NCBI GenBank assembly: GCA_963930775.1 | Contig: OZ005696.1 | Span: 6,448,001 to 6,512,000 of the forward strand | Length of the DNA stretch: 64,000 bases | Source: Cliona cf. orientalis | Taxonomy: Eukaryota; Porifera; Demospongiae; Clionaida; Clionaidae | Direction of reading: 5' to 3' | Part shown: piece after piece, positions 43,623 to 54,375 of the stretch | Layout of the letters: each line of letters opens with the position of its first letter | Numbering within the stretch: the stretch's first letter is position 1 | Program-made: the position numbers and the translations under genes | Notes under the pieces: generated by a model | Seen by the model: the letters and a program-made list of their open reading frames with translations, nothing else | The model's database searches: none | Told to the model about the DNA's origin: nothing

Positions 43623-46600
43623 CAACTCCCCCTTTTGCGAGAATGTGTCCCACATTCAGCTGTACTCTTGGCTGAATCGGTTGGGAGGTTGACGAGCTCG
43701 CTGGGGGTAGCGTCGACTAGTGTTTTGAACTTCTCCCTGAGGTTCAGGTGCTGGATCTGCATTAAGTTCTGGGGGTGATGGCAGGGCTGGTGTGTCGCTA
43801 TCCTCCTCTGCCAATTCCAGCTGTGAGCCAAAATAGTGACGCTTCGGCTCTTCTCCTTGCATGTGCCCGTCGGATGGGCGTGGTTCCTGCTGCTGGGGTT
43901 GTCTGTCACTGACCGTGCCTCTGAAGGGCTTCAGCCGATTGAAATGAATGACCAATCTGCGACGCCGATTTGTGACTTCCTGCACTCGGTAGGTGACATC
44001 AGATAGCTTCTTCACCACCACGAAAGGCCCCTTCCAAGGTCGATAAAGCTTCTTTGACTTCCCTCGTGGTGTCTGTGGAAAGAGAACCCACACGAAATCT
44101 CCAACCTTGTACGGGTTGCCATGTACTTTCTGATTGTACAGGTCCGACTGGTGCTTCAACTGTCGAGTTGTCTTGGTCCTTACTTTTTCGTAGGCCTCAC
44201 CCATGGCTGTCTTTAGTGTTGCCGCATACTGTGAGGGTGGCAGAGGGTCCGGCTCTGGTGTTCCATACAGCAAGTCCACTGGCAATTTGGCCTGTCGTCC
44301 GAACATAAGGAAAAATGGAGTGAAACCAGTAGTGGGGTGGACACTCGTATTATATGCCATACAAATCTTCTGGATAAATTCGTCCCAGTTCTCCGGATGA
44401 TCAGAAACTGAAGTGGCCAAGCTCTGCAGCAACGTTCGGTTCCAGCGTTCGACCAGACCATCGCACTGCGGGTGGTAGGGCGTTGTTCGGGATTTCTGGA
44501 TCCCCATTATTTTACAGACTTCGGCTAGCAACTGGGATTCGAACTGGCGACCCTGATCAGAAAGAAGTTGCTCTGGGGGGGAGAACCGGCAGAACATTTC
44601 ATCCACAAGCTTTTTCGCCACCACAGCCGCCTCTTGACATGGAATCGGGTAAGCTTCCACCCAACGAGTGAAATAATCTGCTGCCACTAGAACATAGGAG
44701 TTCCCTGATGTGGATTCCGGAAAGGGTCCCACAATATCTGTAGCTACCAGTTGCATGGGATGTCCCACTTGGATACCGACCAATGGAGCTCGGGGCTTTG
44801 GAATAGGTGTCTTCCTCTGTGCACAGGGTTCACAAGAATGACACCAGTTTCGGACATCAGTTGCATGTCCTGGCCAGTAGAACCGTTCCTTCAACTTCTG
44901 TAGGATTTTCTTCTCTCCCAAATGAGCTCCCAGTGGTCCATCGTGCAGGTGGTGCAAAATCTCTTTCCTCTGTTTCTTTGGAACGACCCACTGACACACC
45001 TCAGTCTGTCCTTCCTCGTCTTCAAAACGGCGCTTAAGCACACCATTTGCCACTACCAGTTGGTCCCAGATCTGTACCAATTTTCGGACCTCTGTGCTCT
45101 TGGCTTTGACGACGTCGTCTGCAGGCCGGGTGTCCGATTCCTTTGCTTCCAGAACGAATTTGATATCAGAATCATCCAGTTGTAGCTGTCGCAGCTTGGC
45201 AGGGGTTCCATCCCCAACCGGAGAGGCGTCCATGACGACGGGGCTAACGGTAGCCATACTGTTCTCCTCTGGGTCAACCGATGGTTGCGGAACAAACAAG
45301 TCCTCATCAATCCGTCCACACTGATCACATGGCCGCCGTGACATGGCATCGGCATTGGTGTGTTTCTTCCCGGGGCGATGCAAAATCCGAAAGTGGAATT
45401 CCTGCAGTTTCTCCAACCACCTGGCCAACTGTCCCTCTGGCTCCTTGAATGACTGCAGCCACGACAGAGAGCCGTGGTCGGTTCTCAGAGTAAACTCGCG
45501 ACCCAGTAGGTACGGCCGAAACTGTTGCGTGAACACGACGACTGCCAGCAATTCCCGACGGGTTACACAGTACCGACGTTCCGACTTGCTCAGCGTGCGG
45601 CTGGCAAACGCAATGACGTGTTCCTGACCCTGTTCATCAAGCTGGGAGAGCACACCACCAATGCCGGTGTTGCTGGCGTCGGTGTCCAGGATAAAAGGCT
45701 TTGTGAAGTCCGGAAAGGCCAGGACTGGGGCCGTGCACAGTTTGTGGCGTAACTCGGCAAAAGCTGCTTGGCACTCTACAGTCCATTCAAAAGTTGCAGT
45801 CTTCTCAGTTAGTCGGTGTAATGGCTTTGCGATACTTGCAAAATTGCGAACAAATCGGCGATAGTAACTTGCCAGACCGAGGAATTTTTGTACATCCTTG
45901 ACTGATTGGGGCACAGGCCAGTGGGCAACCTGGTTGATTTTCGTAGGGTCAGTAGCTACTCCCTTCCGAGAGACTTCATGTCCAAGGTAGTACACTCGCT
46001 CTTGGAGAAAAGCGCACTTGCTCGGCTTGAGCTTCAGCCCCGCTCCCCTCACTCGTCCAAAGACGTCTCGCAGATTGCAAAGGTGCTCGTCAAAGGTACG
46101 TCCCACTACAATCACGTCATCAATGTAGACCAGGCACTGCGACATCTGCAGACCAGATAGCACCAGGTCCATCAACCTCTGAAATGTAGCAGGGCCATTA
46201 CATAATCCAAATGGTAAAACATTAAACTCATACAACCCGTAGGGCGTGCAAAAGGCAGTTTTTTCCCTATCTTTCTCCCCCACTTCTACCTGCCAATATC
46301 CACTCACCATATCCAGAGTGGAGAACCAGCAAGCACCTGACAGGGTGTCCAAGGTGTCATCGATCCGAGGGATGGGATATGCGTCCTTCCGGGTGACGGC
46401 ATTTAGCTTACGGTAGTCTACGCAAAATCGATGACTGCCATCTCGTTTTCGCACCAGCACGATAGGCGAAGCCCAGGGGCTATTGGATGGTCGAATTACA
46501 TCCTTCTTCTCCATATCGGCAAGTAGGTCTTTGACTTCTGCCTTCTGACACACGGGTACTCTGCGGACAGGCTGCCTGATGGGTGGGGCACTACCTGTAT

Positions 46601-48408
46601 CAATGTTGTGCGTGATTCGGTCAGTACGACCCAGTTCACCCTCATCGGCAAAGATGTCTGCAAACTCGATCAGTAGTTGAAGAAGCTGTTCCTTCTGCTC
46701 AGCCCCAAGATCGCTCGCACACTTCTCCATCATCTTGCTGAGTGCTTGTCGCTTTGTCCGTGATACTTCTCTTGCCTCAGGTTGCACAGCCAGAATGGGT
46801 TGACGGGGTTCGTCGTTAACCCCTTCCACCGTAGCTATCTTGGTACCTTTGTACACCACCCGGCTGTCTGGACTGGGGTTGAGCACTCTGACTGGCACCT
46901 GGTCACAGGTAGAGTTTACCAGTCCATTAGCGATCTTTACAGGCAACTGCTTCGTTCTGCATTCCTGCAATAGCCACGTCTGACCCCGTACCTTCCCATT
47001 GACTCTAGCCATGGTTTCCAGCATACTGAACGGAGGGATAGTCAATGTTTCGTCGATGGTTACTCGTGCTTGGAGGAGTTCCGGATCAGGTGAAGAGTCG
47101 TACAGGGAGACAGCTACTCCTCGCTCCAGAAAGGTAAGCTTGTGATCTGCCATCTCCAAGGTGCAATTATTTGCCTCCAGAAAGTCCAGTCCGAGTATAG
47201 CCTCTGAGGTCAAGGAGCGGGCCACCAACACGGGGCAGTGAAAAGTCTCACCAGCAAACTTTAACTCGACATTTGAGACCCCACAAATGTGGAGTGGGGT
47301 ACCCTCAACCCCAACCAGACGACGTCCCGTCCATGGCTCCAGGGAACACTCCCCACGGTGGGTTTTCTCCCAGAGGGTCTCGTCCAGTACAGTGATGGAT
47401 GCACCGGTATCCACGACAAAGGTAGTGGGAACCCCGTTTACTGTCCCCGATAAGCGGTAGGAGTGAGTCACAGGGAGTAAGGACATAGGCTCTCTGTCTG
47501 CTCCGGAGGGTAACGGTTGCGACGCACATCCTCGAGCATAGTGCCCTTCTCGATGGCACTTTCGGCATACAATTACTGGCCTCTGGCCAGAGCTTCCCCT
47601 TGGTGCAGCTGGGGGTCCCTTGGGCGGCTCCTGTGCTTTGGCTTCCAGCTTTTCCAAGCGTTCCATCACCTTGTCCAAGGCACCCAGCAGGGCCGTCTGC
47701 TGATTCTGTATGGCCGCAATGACGGACTCTGCTGCTGGCTCTGGCTCCACCTGAGCAATTCGGCTCGGTTTTGGCTGCAGATAGGACTCCATCTCAATTG
47801 TGCCACTTACAGCTTCCATTACGGTCTTGGGCTGCCTCTGTCTCACGCTGAATGCAATTTGAGGATTGTCAATTTGTCCAAGATAGTGATTAAGAGCTAG
47901 ACATTCCCTAGCCTTCTCTTCCAAGTCTGGATACGCTTTGTCACATAGCAGCTTCACTGCATCAGCAAATTCGGCCCAGCCTTCTGTTTTCGTCTTTTTA
48001 CGAGCCTGGAATTGGGCCAGATGACGTTCTTTGAGAGCCTCGGGTTCGAAGCGCCCTTTCAACGCTTTCTTCAGCTCCACGTAGCTCTCCTTCGCTTCCG
48101 TAGGCAGGCGACCATACGCCGTCTGGGCTCCACCCACCAGCCGTACACGCAACCACAACAACTTCGCGGCCTCGTCCCACTTATTAATGGCGGCTACCGC
48201 CTCGAAGTGCTCAATCCACTCAGAGAACATACCGGTTCCTGAGAAAGGTTCGGGGGTGATTAGCGGTCGTTGAGAGGTCGGGGCAGTGGTAGCCGGGGTG
48301 CCTCCGTCGCCGGACTCAGTAGCCATACTCGAGCGTGGCAGTCTCTCACAGTCACGAAATTTAATTATCTCAGTTCACTCCCGGGCGTGATCCTGCCGAC
48401 TACGCCAG

Positions 48409-48701
48409 TGTAAAGAGCTGTTCACACTCCTCTTTACTTAGTAATATGTAATCCAATGTTTATTGATAGACAACAGATCGAAATCTCCAATCAAAAAAAT
48501 GACACACAACTCAAACTCAAGATCTGATCAGACCCACGTGATCAGAACGTTCTGGAAGATGACATAAGAATAATATACCAACACGCATGCTCAGATACAC
48601 AACATAACCAATTTAAGTGATTGCACAACTCAAGTAAAATACATCGGCCTATACATTACATTATAGTCAAGTTAGTTCAGTATATAAATGCACGCATTAC
48701 A
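48409..48701 (-). repeat. 5' LTR of the Ty3/Gypsy element
   Basis: 293 bp. The flank resumes with receptor intron 1 sequence (CCAACTTTGCTCAACATCAT), matching copy 2 at about 14,343. Confidence 0.95.
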
Positions 48702-48868
48702 ATAATAATATTATATGCCAACTTTGCTCAACATCATTTGAATAGCTAGCTACACATGGAGGAGGAGAAGGGGAGCATTGTAATATAATAATCATGATAG
48801 CCTAAAAGCTGTTTACATGGTACCATGTATGTATGTCAGAGTGAGCTTTGTTTTGTCCATTACTGCAG

Positions 48869-51800
48869 ACTGTGTGTGGTGATGCTGGTCAAAGATGCTT
48901 CCGAGTATGATACAGTGACAAGGGCATTCAGGGAGCTGAGTATGTCCAGTCATTCAAAGGGGCACATCAGTTTTGGCTATGTGGACGCTGCTAAACAAGA
49001 GGAATTTGTGAGAATGTTCGAAACAGTTCCTAACAGTCTCAGAATGTGTGAAGAAGGAAGCAAAGCCAGACCCGTAAGTGATTTGTAGAAGATGATAAAT
49101 TAACAAGAGGTAGAGAGAGAGGGGTGGGGGGGGGGGGGGGGGGGAGGGGGCAGAGAGAGAAAAGGGAAGAGAGAGAGGAAGAGAGAGAGGGAGAGAGAAA
49201 GAGAGAAACGAATTCGCCATTATTATAGGTCATCATCCTCAAGAGACTCTCCGGCCAGCAGGTCAGGTTTGACTGGTATGACCAGTTCTGTGGGGCAGCT
49301 GGTGATACTGAAACACTGCTAAATCACATGCCAAATCAACTGAAGAGAACAGCCTTCATGTCTCACCTACTGGATGAGGAAGCTCCAGTAATTATGACTA
49401 GTTATGACTTGTGAATGATGCTAGTAACTAGTATAGGGATGGTTTGGTCGGCAGCTGAACAGGGTATATCAGTTCTACTATGATATGATGGATTTCAGCT
49501 CTGTGTTTGATCCGTAAGTTACACAATGGTGATGACCATTTCCTATTGATCTGACGAGCATTATCCAAGAATGTTCTAATCCAGGCAAATGCTGATGTCA
49601 GTTGGTGTGTTATTTGCTGGGACTATGCTGGTATGTTGTCTAGCATTCCTAGGTATACATGGCATAAGGAAGAGTGGTTATGTTAAGTCCTGCCCAGTGG
49701 AGTAGTAGTGTGCAGCTGTTGCAACTTGCCAGTCTGTGTTTACATGGCACCTACCTCAACTACATGACTGATTGCCATTCTGTGCTTTGCTGGTCAGTTG
49801 TCAATGCAGTGACAGTGTAAACAGGCTGTGGCTCTCAAGTGCATAATTCAGTTGAAGTATGTAACAGAGGCTTTCAGTTTATAAATAATAGTTAGACACT
49901 GTTTAGGAGGTTTCTACATGATTTAGAAGACAGAAGGGCTCTGTGTAGAATCCCGAGCGAAGCGAGGGTTCTACTGAGCCCTGAGGTCTTCTAAATCACG
50001 TAGAAACCGACTAAACAGTGTCTAACAACTTTAGATCCTAGCAACAATGCCCATAGGCTTGACATATAAATTGCTGCCTAGCAACAATCCTAACCATAGC
50101 CTGGCAACAATTTTTTACAGGGTTTATATGAAAAATTTACAGGTTTATATGAGCTTTTTACAGGTTTATATGAGAAGTAGATACACAGCAAAATATCCAC
50201 GGGGTGTGACACTATTGTAAACGGGGCGTGACCGGACGTACGCCACGTGTTGCAGTGCAGCTTTTTGGGAGGCCAGTGCTTCACGTTTAATTCGTTCTGC
50301 TCACAGCCGTGTGTGCACGTTCAGATTGAAACTGCTGCATTAAATGGTGCTGACAGGTACGTAAATTTTACGCCGTTACACCAACTTACTGTACACTTTG
50401 CTTACATGTCTGTGTAGTCTAATGTTGCTGACGTGAATGTTGCCACCCCTGCTGTGCTACCCGTTCGAGAACGTGCTTATTACTGATACGTGAGTGCATT
50501 GAAACTTCTTAATACTGCACTGTGCATGCATGATAAGACAAAGGATACAACTAAGTAGTGATACAAAATGACATGGTATACATTAGTCCTGATGGGTACA
50601 CTTCATACAGTATACATTCAGAAAAAAGAAATCGTTGGAATAGTCGTGTTTGACATGATAGCCATCAGGTATGGTGACGTTCTCACGCTCGACAATTGTC
50701 TTTCTGTTGGATGTAATTTTACAGTCATCTGTACATTCATGTACAATTGATACAGCTGACAAGATGGCGTTTGTGTTGATTGCTTTTATGTGCTGTGTTG
50801 GTGTCAAAAGGGGGCACTCTCTGTCGTTGACAATAGGGGTGTTGGAAGCATCTTTAATTTTCTTCATTTGTTGTACGTAAGCAAGGGAATTTGCATCTAC
50901 TTTATTTGTCACACAACAGCTGAGAAATCCATATTCAATCTATTGTAGTGATAAGATCACTATGGATATGAAAAAATCATGATAGTTTAATTACCTCATT
51001 TGAGACAGACTGATAAGCCAGAAAATCCCCAACATGCACCAGATCACTCTCTTTGTCCACCACAGCACTGTGGATGGTGACTAAGTCATCCCAACCAATG
51101 CAGGTGCTCATCATGAAGCCTCTGGACCAAGCCTCTCTGCATGGAAAGGTCTCTCCATCAGCTGTGTGCACTTCCACAAAACGGAACAATTGTGAGGAAT
51201 TTATGGTCTGTTTTAATAGGGAGCGGTCATGTATATAATACACTGATTATTAGTTGGTTATTGATCACCTTTCGGGGAGCACCAGGTTGGTGGATGGCTT
51301 TGGAGCTTCCGAGTTTGTGACGAGGTATGCCATAAATATGACTTTTAACCTCATTCATGGTTAAAAGGTGTTTCACTCCGTCCCCACACCTATATGGAGG
51401 TAATCATGCACTCCTATGCTACAGCATCCATGTGTAGTCACTAAGTGTACGTATGGTTTGATATAGCAGATATTCCAATTAATGCCATGAACTCACTACC
51501 AGTATTACCGTAGAATCCTGCAATTACGCCCCCCCCCCTCCGCATAAGCCCCCCTGCATTGTAATGGTTGTCATGCTGATTATAAGGATCCCGCGAATAA
51601 GCCCCCTTCCTACTTTTGCCCAATGCTAGCATGCGATATGTGCAAATGGGTTGGGGGGGGGGCGTAATTGCGGGACTCTACGTTATATCTAATAGGGGTT
51701 TATTTGCATTTGAATTGTTCAAGTTTCCTTGGCCAAAGGGATTCGGATAATTAAGGTTGGACTGTACTCACCAAATGCATGCATGTACATGTACATGTAT

Positions 51801-53903
51801 GTCTTACATGGGGTATTCAATACTCTATTCCCTTACTCTTAAAAAGTATACCATAGTATCCCGCGATTTCTCCCCCTCCCCCTTTTTTGCATACTAGCAT
51901 TGGAAGGTAAGGCTTCAGATAGCCAATTTTTAACTTCGCCAATACCAATGGAGAGCCATTTCGTTAAAGTTATCAATTATACGATATTTTCATTGGTTTA
52001 TAGGCTCTAATATCTACGGGGGGGGTGTAATTGTGGGATTCTATGGTAGGAATATTTAATATACTTGATAGCACTCCCTGATGAATCACCGCCTCCTTCA
52101 CATACAAGCAGTAGTTGTTCCAGCACTGCAAAGTTGGTGGTAATGTCTCTGCTGGAAGCTTGACGGTTGCTATGGAGATTGTGTTCCCTCATGACTCCAT
52201 TGAAAGTCTCACACCTATAGTCATTGAAGGGGGCTTATCTTTGAGACAAAACTACCTATATACCATGCAGGGGGGCTTATACTGTATGTGAGGGGGTGTA
52301 ATTGGTGGGATTCTACAGTATATGCATGTGTACCTTTCAGTATTATAAGCTGATGGTGGTCCAAAATCGATCATGTTTTGTGGCAGATGGAGCAAAAGAT
52401 GAAACTTTGGTTTGTTCAGTCAAAGTTCACATGAATAATAAATGAGAGTTATATTCCAGTTTTTGTCCATAATTATTATACATATTATAGGTGTTTCAGG
52501 CAACATACTGCAAGGATTTTCATCCAAATCGTGTTGAAGTAGTAGATGCCGTGATAAAAGAGTTCATCCAGTGTGTACGGCAGTACAACAGTGGCCTTCC
52601 ATGTGTGGGCGGAACACTATCCCGTAACCTTAACTAGCGTGTCGTGTATACTTCTTACTTTGCATAGTGATAGCCACATAGGTTTCTCCTGTTCCTCCAA
52701 GTAGTCCCATACAGCAAACAAAGAAATCTGAGCCAAAAGCTTAAAATCTCTGCCAAGAGCGGACTTGTAGTATCTGGTTATGCTGCCTGATAACTTTGTT
52801 GTGAAACCAGATGTTGGAAATGAATTAATCCTGGCAGCTACTTTCCTCTTCTGGTCTGGAGTGAGACGTTCCATAAGTTCACCAAATAGATACTTAAATG
52901 GTCCAAGTAATATGGTGTGAAGGCATTCAACTGGTGTACTCCTAATAATATACCTGCTCCTGACCAATCAGATAACAGTATTTGTTACAACTAGGATCTA
53001 AAGTGACATAGCGGTGAGGGTTCTGCACTCCTGTGCATTCATTATAAATTGCATGACTATGTATTCCCATAATTATACATTATTATCCTTATAGGTCACA
53101 CCATCACCCTAAACATCACAGCTCTGGTGGACATAGACCAAGACAGCAGCGCAGCACTCCACCCTCACAACAAGGGTCCCCACAGAGGAGGAGAGCCCCT
53201 GTTCATTATCTAGACTCCAACACGTACGTGAATCTGGTCTAGGCCACCCCCAAAGGTTAACTCTCGGTGATACTGCTGCTCAATACACACGACTCTACCC
53301 ACAGCAAGCACCTGGCCCAGAGCTTCTGGAGAACAATGAAAAGTTATACCACATCACACGTCAAAGTGTGCTTTCTCTGCTACAGAGCTTACCCCGAGAT
53401 TCTGGGCAGCATTCTTTCTCGGTGCGAGGACATGAGCGATGAAGAAAGAGACAGTTGTGTCAACACAACTCTATCGGGAAAGGGTGTCACTGTTCTGGCC
53501 ATTATTGGGGCAAAGAAGCAACTGTCAATATTTCCAGAAACTCTTGATGCAGGTCATCACAGAAATGGAGCTGTGGTGGGGGCCGGGGTGAGGAGTGTGG
53601 GAATGATACTGGGTAATTCCCTGGGATTTGACGTAGGGTGATGGAGAACAGTCACAGAACCAAGCACAGCCATCATCTCAAGGTGATAGAATATCAGAGT
53701 GTACTGGTCAAATGGAGGGTGCCCCCACTAATCACAAGGACACTGTGACGGCAGCTGCTTCCAGTGCTAGTGGAGGTGATGGTAGTGACCCTCGACTGGT
53801 GCAGATTAAGCGGCTTGGAATGAGGATGGAGAGATTCTTTGATGGATCTCTCCAACGCTATAGGGTCAAGGAGTGGCCTGACTGGAACACAGTGTCACAC
53901 TAG
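48869..53903 (+). CDS. DNAJC16: DNAJC16-like protein, C-terminal part only
   Basis: Predicted exons: 48,869-49,073; 49,229-49,387; 49,437-49,513; 49,586-49,630; 53,095-53,224; 53,305-53,632; 53,652-53,682; 53,698-53,903. Order and motifs follow the C-terminal half of animal DNAJC16, an ER-membrane J-protein with thioredoxin-like domains. They are a thioredoxin-like region (VVMLVKDASEYDTVTRAFRE), DEEAPGWFGRQLNRVYQF, a hydrophobic segment (MLMSVGVLFAGLCW), a charged linker, a second fold (KVCFLCYRAYPEIL) and the end MERFFDGSLQRYRVKEWPDW, which parallels the vertebrate ending. No J domain or first thioredoxin exons lie to the left; receptor copy 4 and the retrotransposon occupy that space. The splice near 53,225-53,305 is uncertain, because family-like residues (VILLLNTHDS) begin at 53,267 in a frame preceded by TAA with no AG between. 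It is likely a truncated copy. Confidence 0.7.
49100..49205. repeat. Purine-rich simple repeat with a long G run
   Basis: Within a DNAJC16-like intron there is a run of about 18 G followed by (GAGA)n/(AGGG)n sequence. It could form a G-quadruplex or triplex. Confidence 0.8.
49891..50026. mobile_element. 136-bp hairpin MITE
   Basis: GTTAGACACTGTTTAGGAGG at the left pairs with its near-complement CCGACTAAACAGTGTCTAAC at the right. The pairing runs through TGATTTAGAAGAC/GTCTTCTAAATCA to a loop around CCCGAGCGAAGCGAGGG. Confidence 0.8.
51509..51682. mobile_element. MITE, family 'GTAGAATCC...CAATTACGCC', copy 1
   Basis: CGTAGAATCCTGCAATTACG at the left pairs with GCGTAATTGCGGGACTCTACG at the right. 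It is C-rich then G-rich inside, about 175 bp, and nested in the dead Plavaka-like element. Confidence 0.75.
51851..52046. mobile_element. MITE, family 'GTAGAATCC...CAATTACGCC', copy 2
   Basis: CCATAGTATCCCGCGATTTC at the left pairs with TGTAATTGTGGGATTCTATGG at the right, with TA on both sides. A third, partial relative lies at about 52,220-52,320. Confidence 0.75.
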
Positions 53904-54375
53904 TATTTTCTCAAATAATATTACTTCTACTGTTACTATTAACCAGAAAATTTACTTACTTTTTCATACTTCAGTATTCATGTACTTCCTGTATTTATTT
54001 ATACATCCCTTCAGTATTATGTTTCTTATCGGTTAAAAATTAAAAGGTCACTTTTGTCATCCTTCAAAACTCTGAAATATAATATAGCTAGCTTGTAAAC
54101 AGTATGACATTATTATAATCATACTAAACACTTTGAGGGGAGGAATTTCCCATGGCACCGGTTTCGCACAGTAACCAAAAAGCTAGCTAAAAAACAGATC
54201 TCGGAAAATTTTGCTGCCTGCACACATCAGAACTGAAATTTTTAATAATTCAACAAATTCACAAAAAGAAAAATTCGGTAGCTATTTACGAAAAAAAAAA
54301 CATCACAAAAATACTTTTGAGCTTGTATGAGAAATAGCAACTGAAAACTTCTGATTTGGTTACGAAATCTCAATG
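53904..54375. other. Convergent 3' spacer, no gene seen
   Basis: AT-rich sequence between the DNAJC16-like stop and the stop of the GTPase/death-domain gene on the other strand. It presumably holds both 3' untranslated regions. No element is recognised. Confidence 0.5.

Larger units (their letters stand above)
43329..48701 (-). mobile_element. Ty3/Gypsy LTR retrotransposon, whole-looking, very young
   Basis: The element is on the minus strand, 5.37 kb, with LTRs at 43,329-43,622 and 48,409-48,701. They start TG, end CA and differ visibly only by the length of one A run, so the insertion is recent. A 4-bp flanking repeat, ATAA, is present. One long frame (43,656-48,326, 1,556 codons) carries, in order, gag, a CCHC zinc knuckle, an aspartic protease (DTGA), reverse transcriptase (YIDD), RNase H, and integrase with HHCC, DDE and GPY/F-like parts. 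A purine-rich tract adjoins the 3' LTR. The tRNA primer site was not assigned. It lies in intron 1 of the dead receptor copy 4 and is treated as a fossil that looks whole. Confidence 0.95.
50028..53004 (-). mobile_element. Decayed Plavaka/CACTA-like DNA transposon
   Basis: The element lies in the DNAJC16-like intron. The terminal inverted repeat is 14 bp: ACTTTAGATCCTAG at the left, its complement at the right. A transposase-like frame at 52,617-52,967 (minus) reads STPVECLHTILLGPFKYLFG, then SGSITRYYKSALGRDFKLLA and SLFAVWDYL. The TPVE-x-LH-x-ILLG and GRDFK-x-LAQ blocks are typical of Plavaka-type transposases. Further minus-strand relics lie at 51,000-51,243 (VEVHTADGETFPCREAW) and 50,583-50,912 (HECTDDCKITSNRKTI). 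The catalytic N-terminal part is missing and later MITEs interrupt it, so it cannot move itself. Confidence 0.65.

Noticed and set aside
43598-48326. Many antisense and overlapping frames across the retrotransposon
   Set aside because: They are shadows of the single long gag-pol frame.
49631-49700. Continuing the DNAJC16-like frame past 49,630 as a C-terminal tail
   Set aside because: The read meets a stop at once. A GTATGT donor in the right phase links to 53,095, and family homology resumes there.
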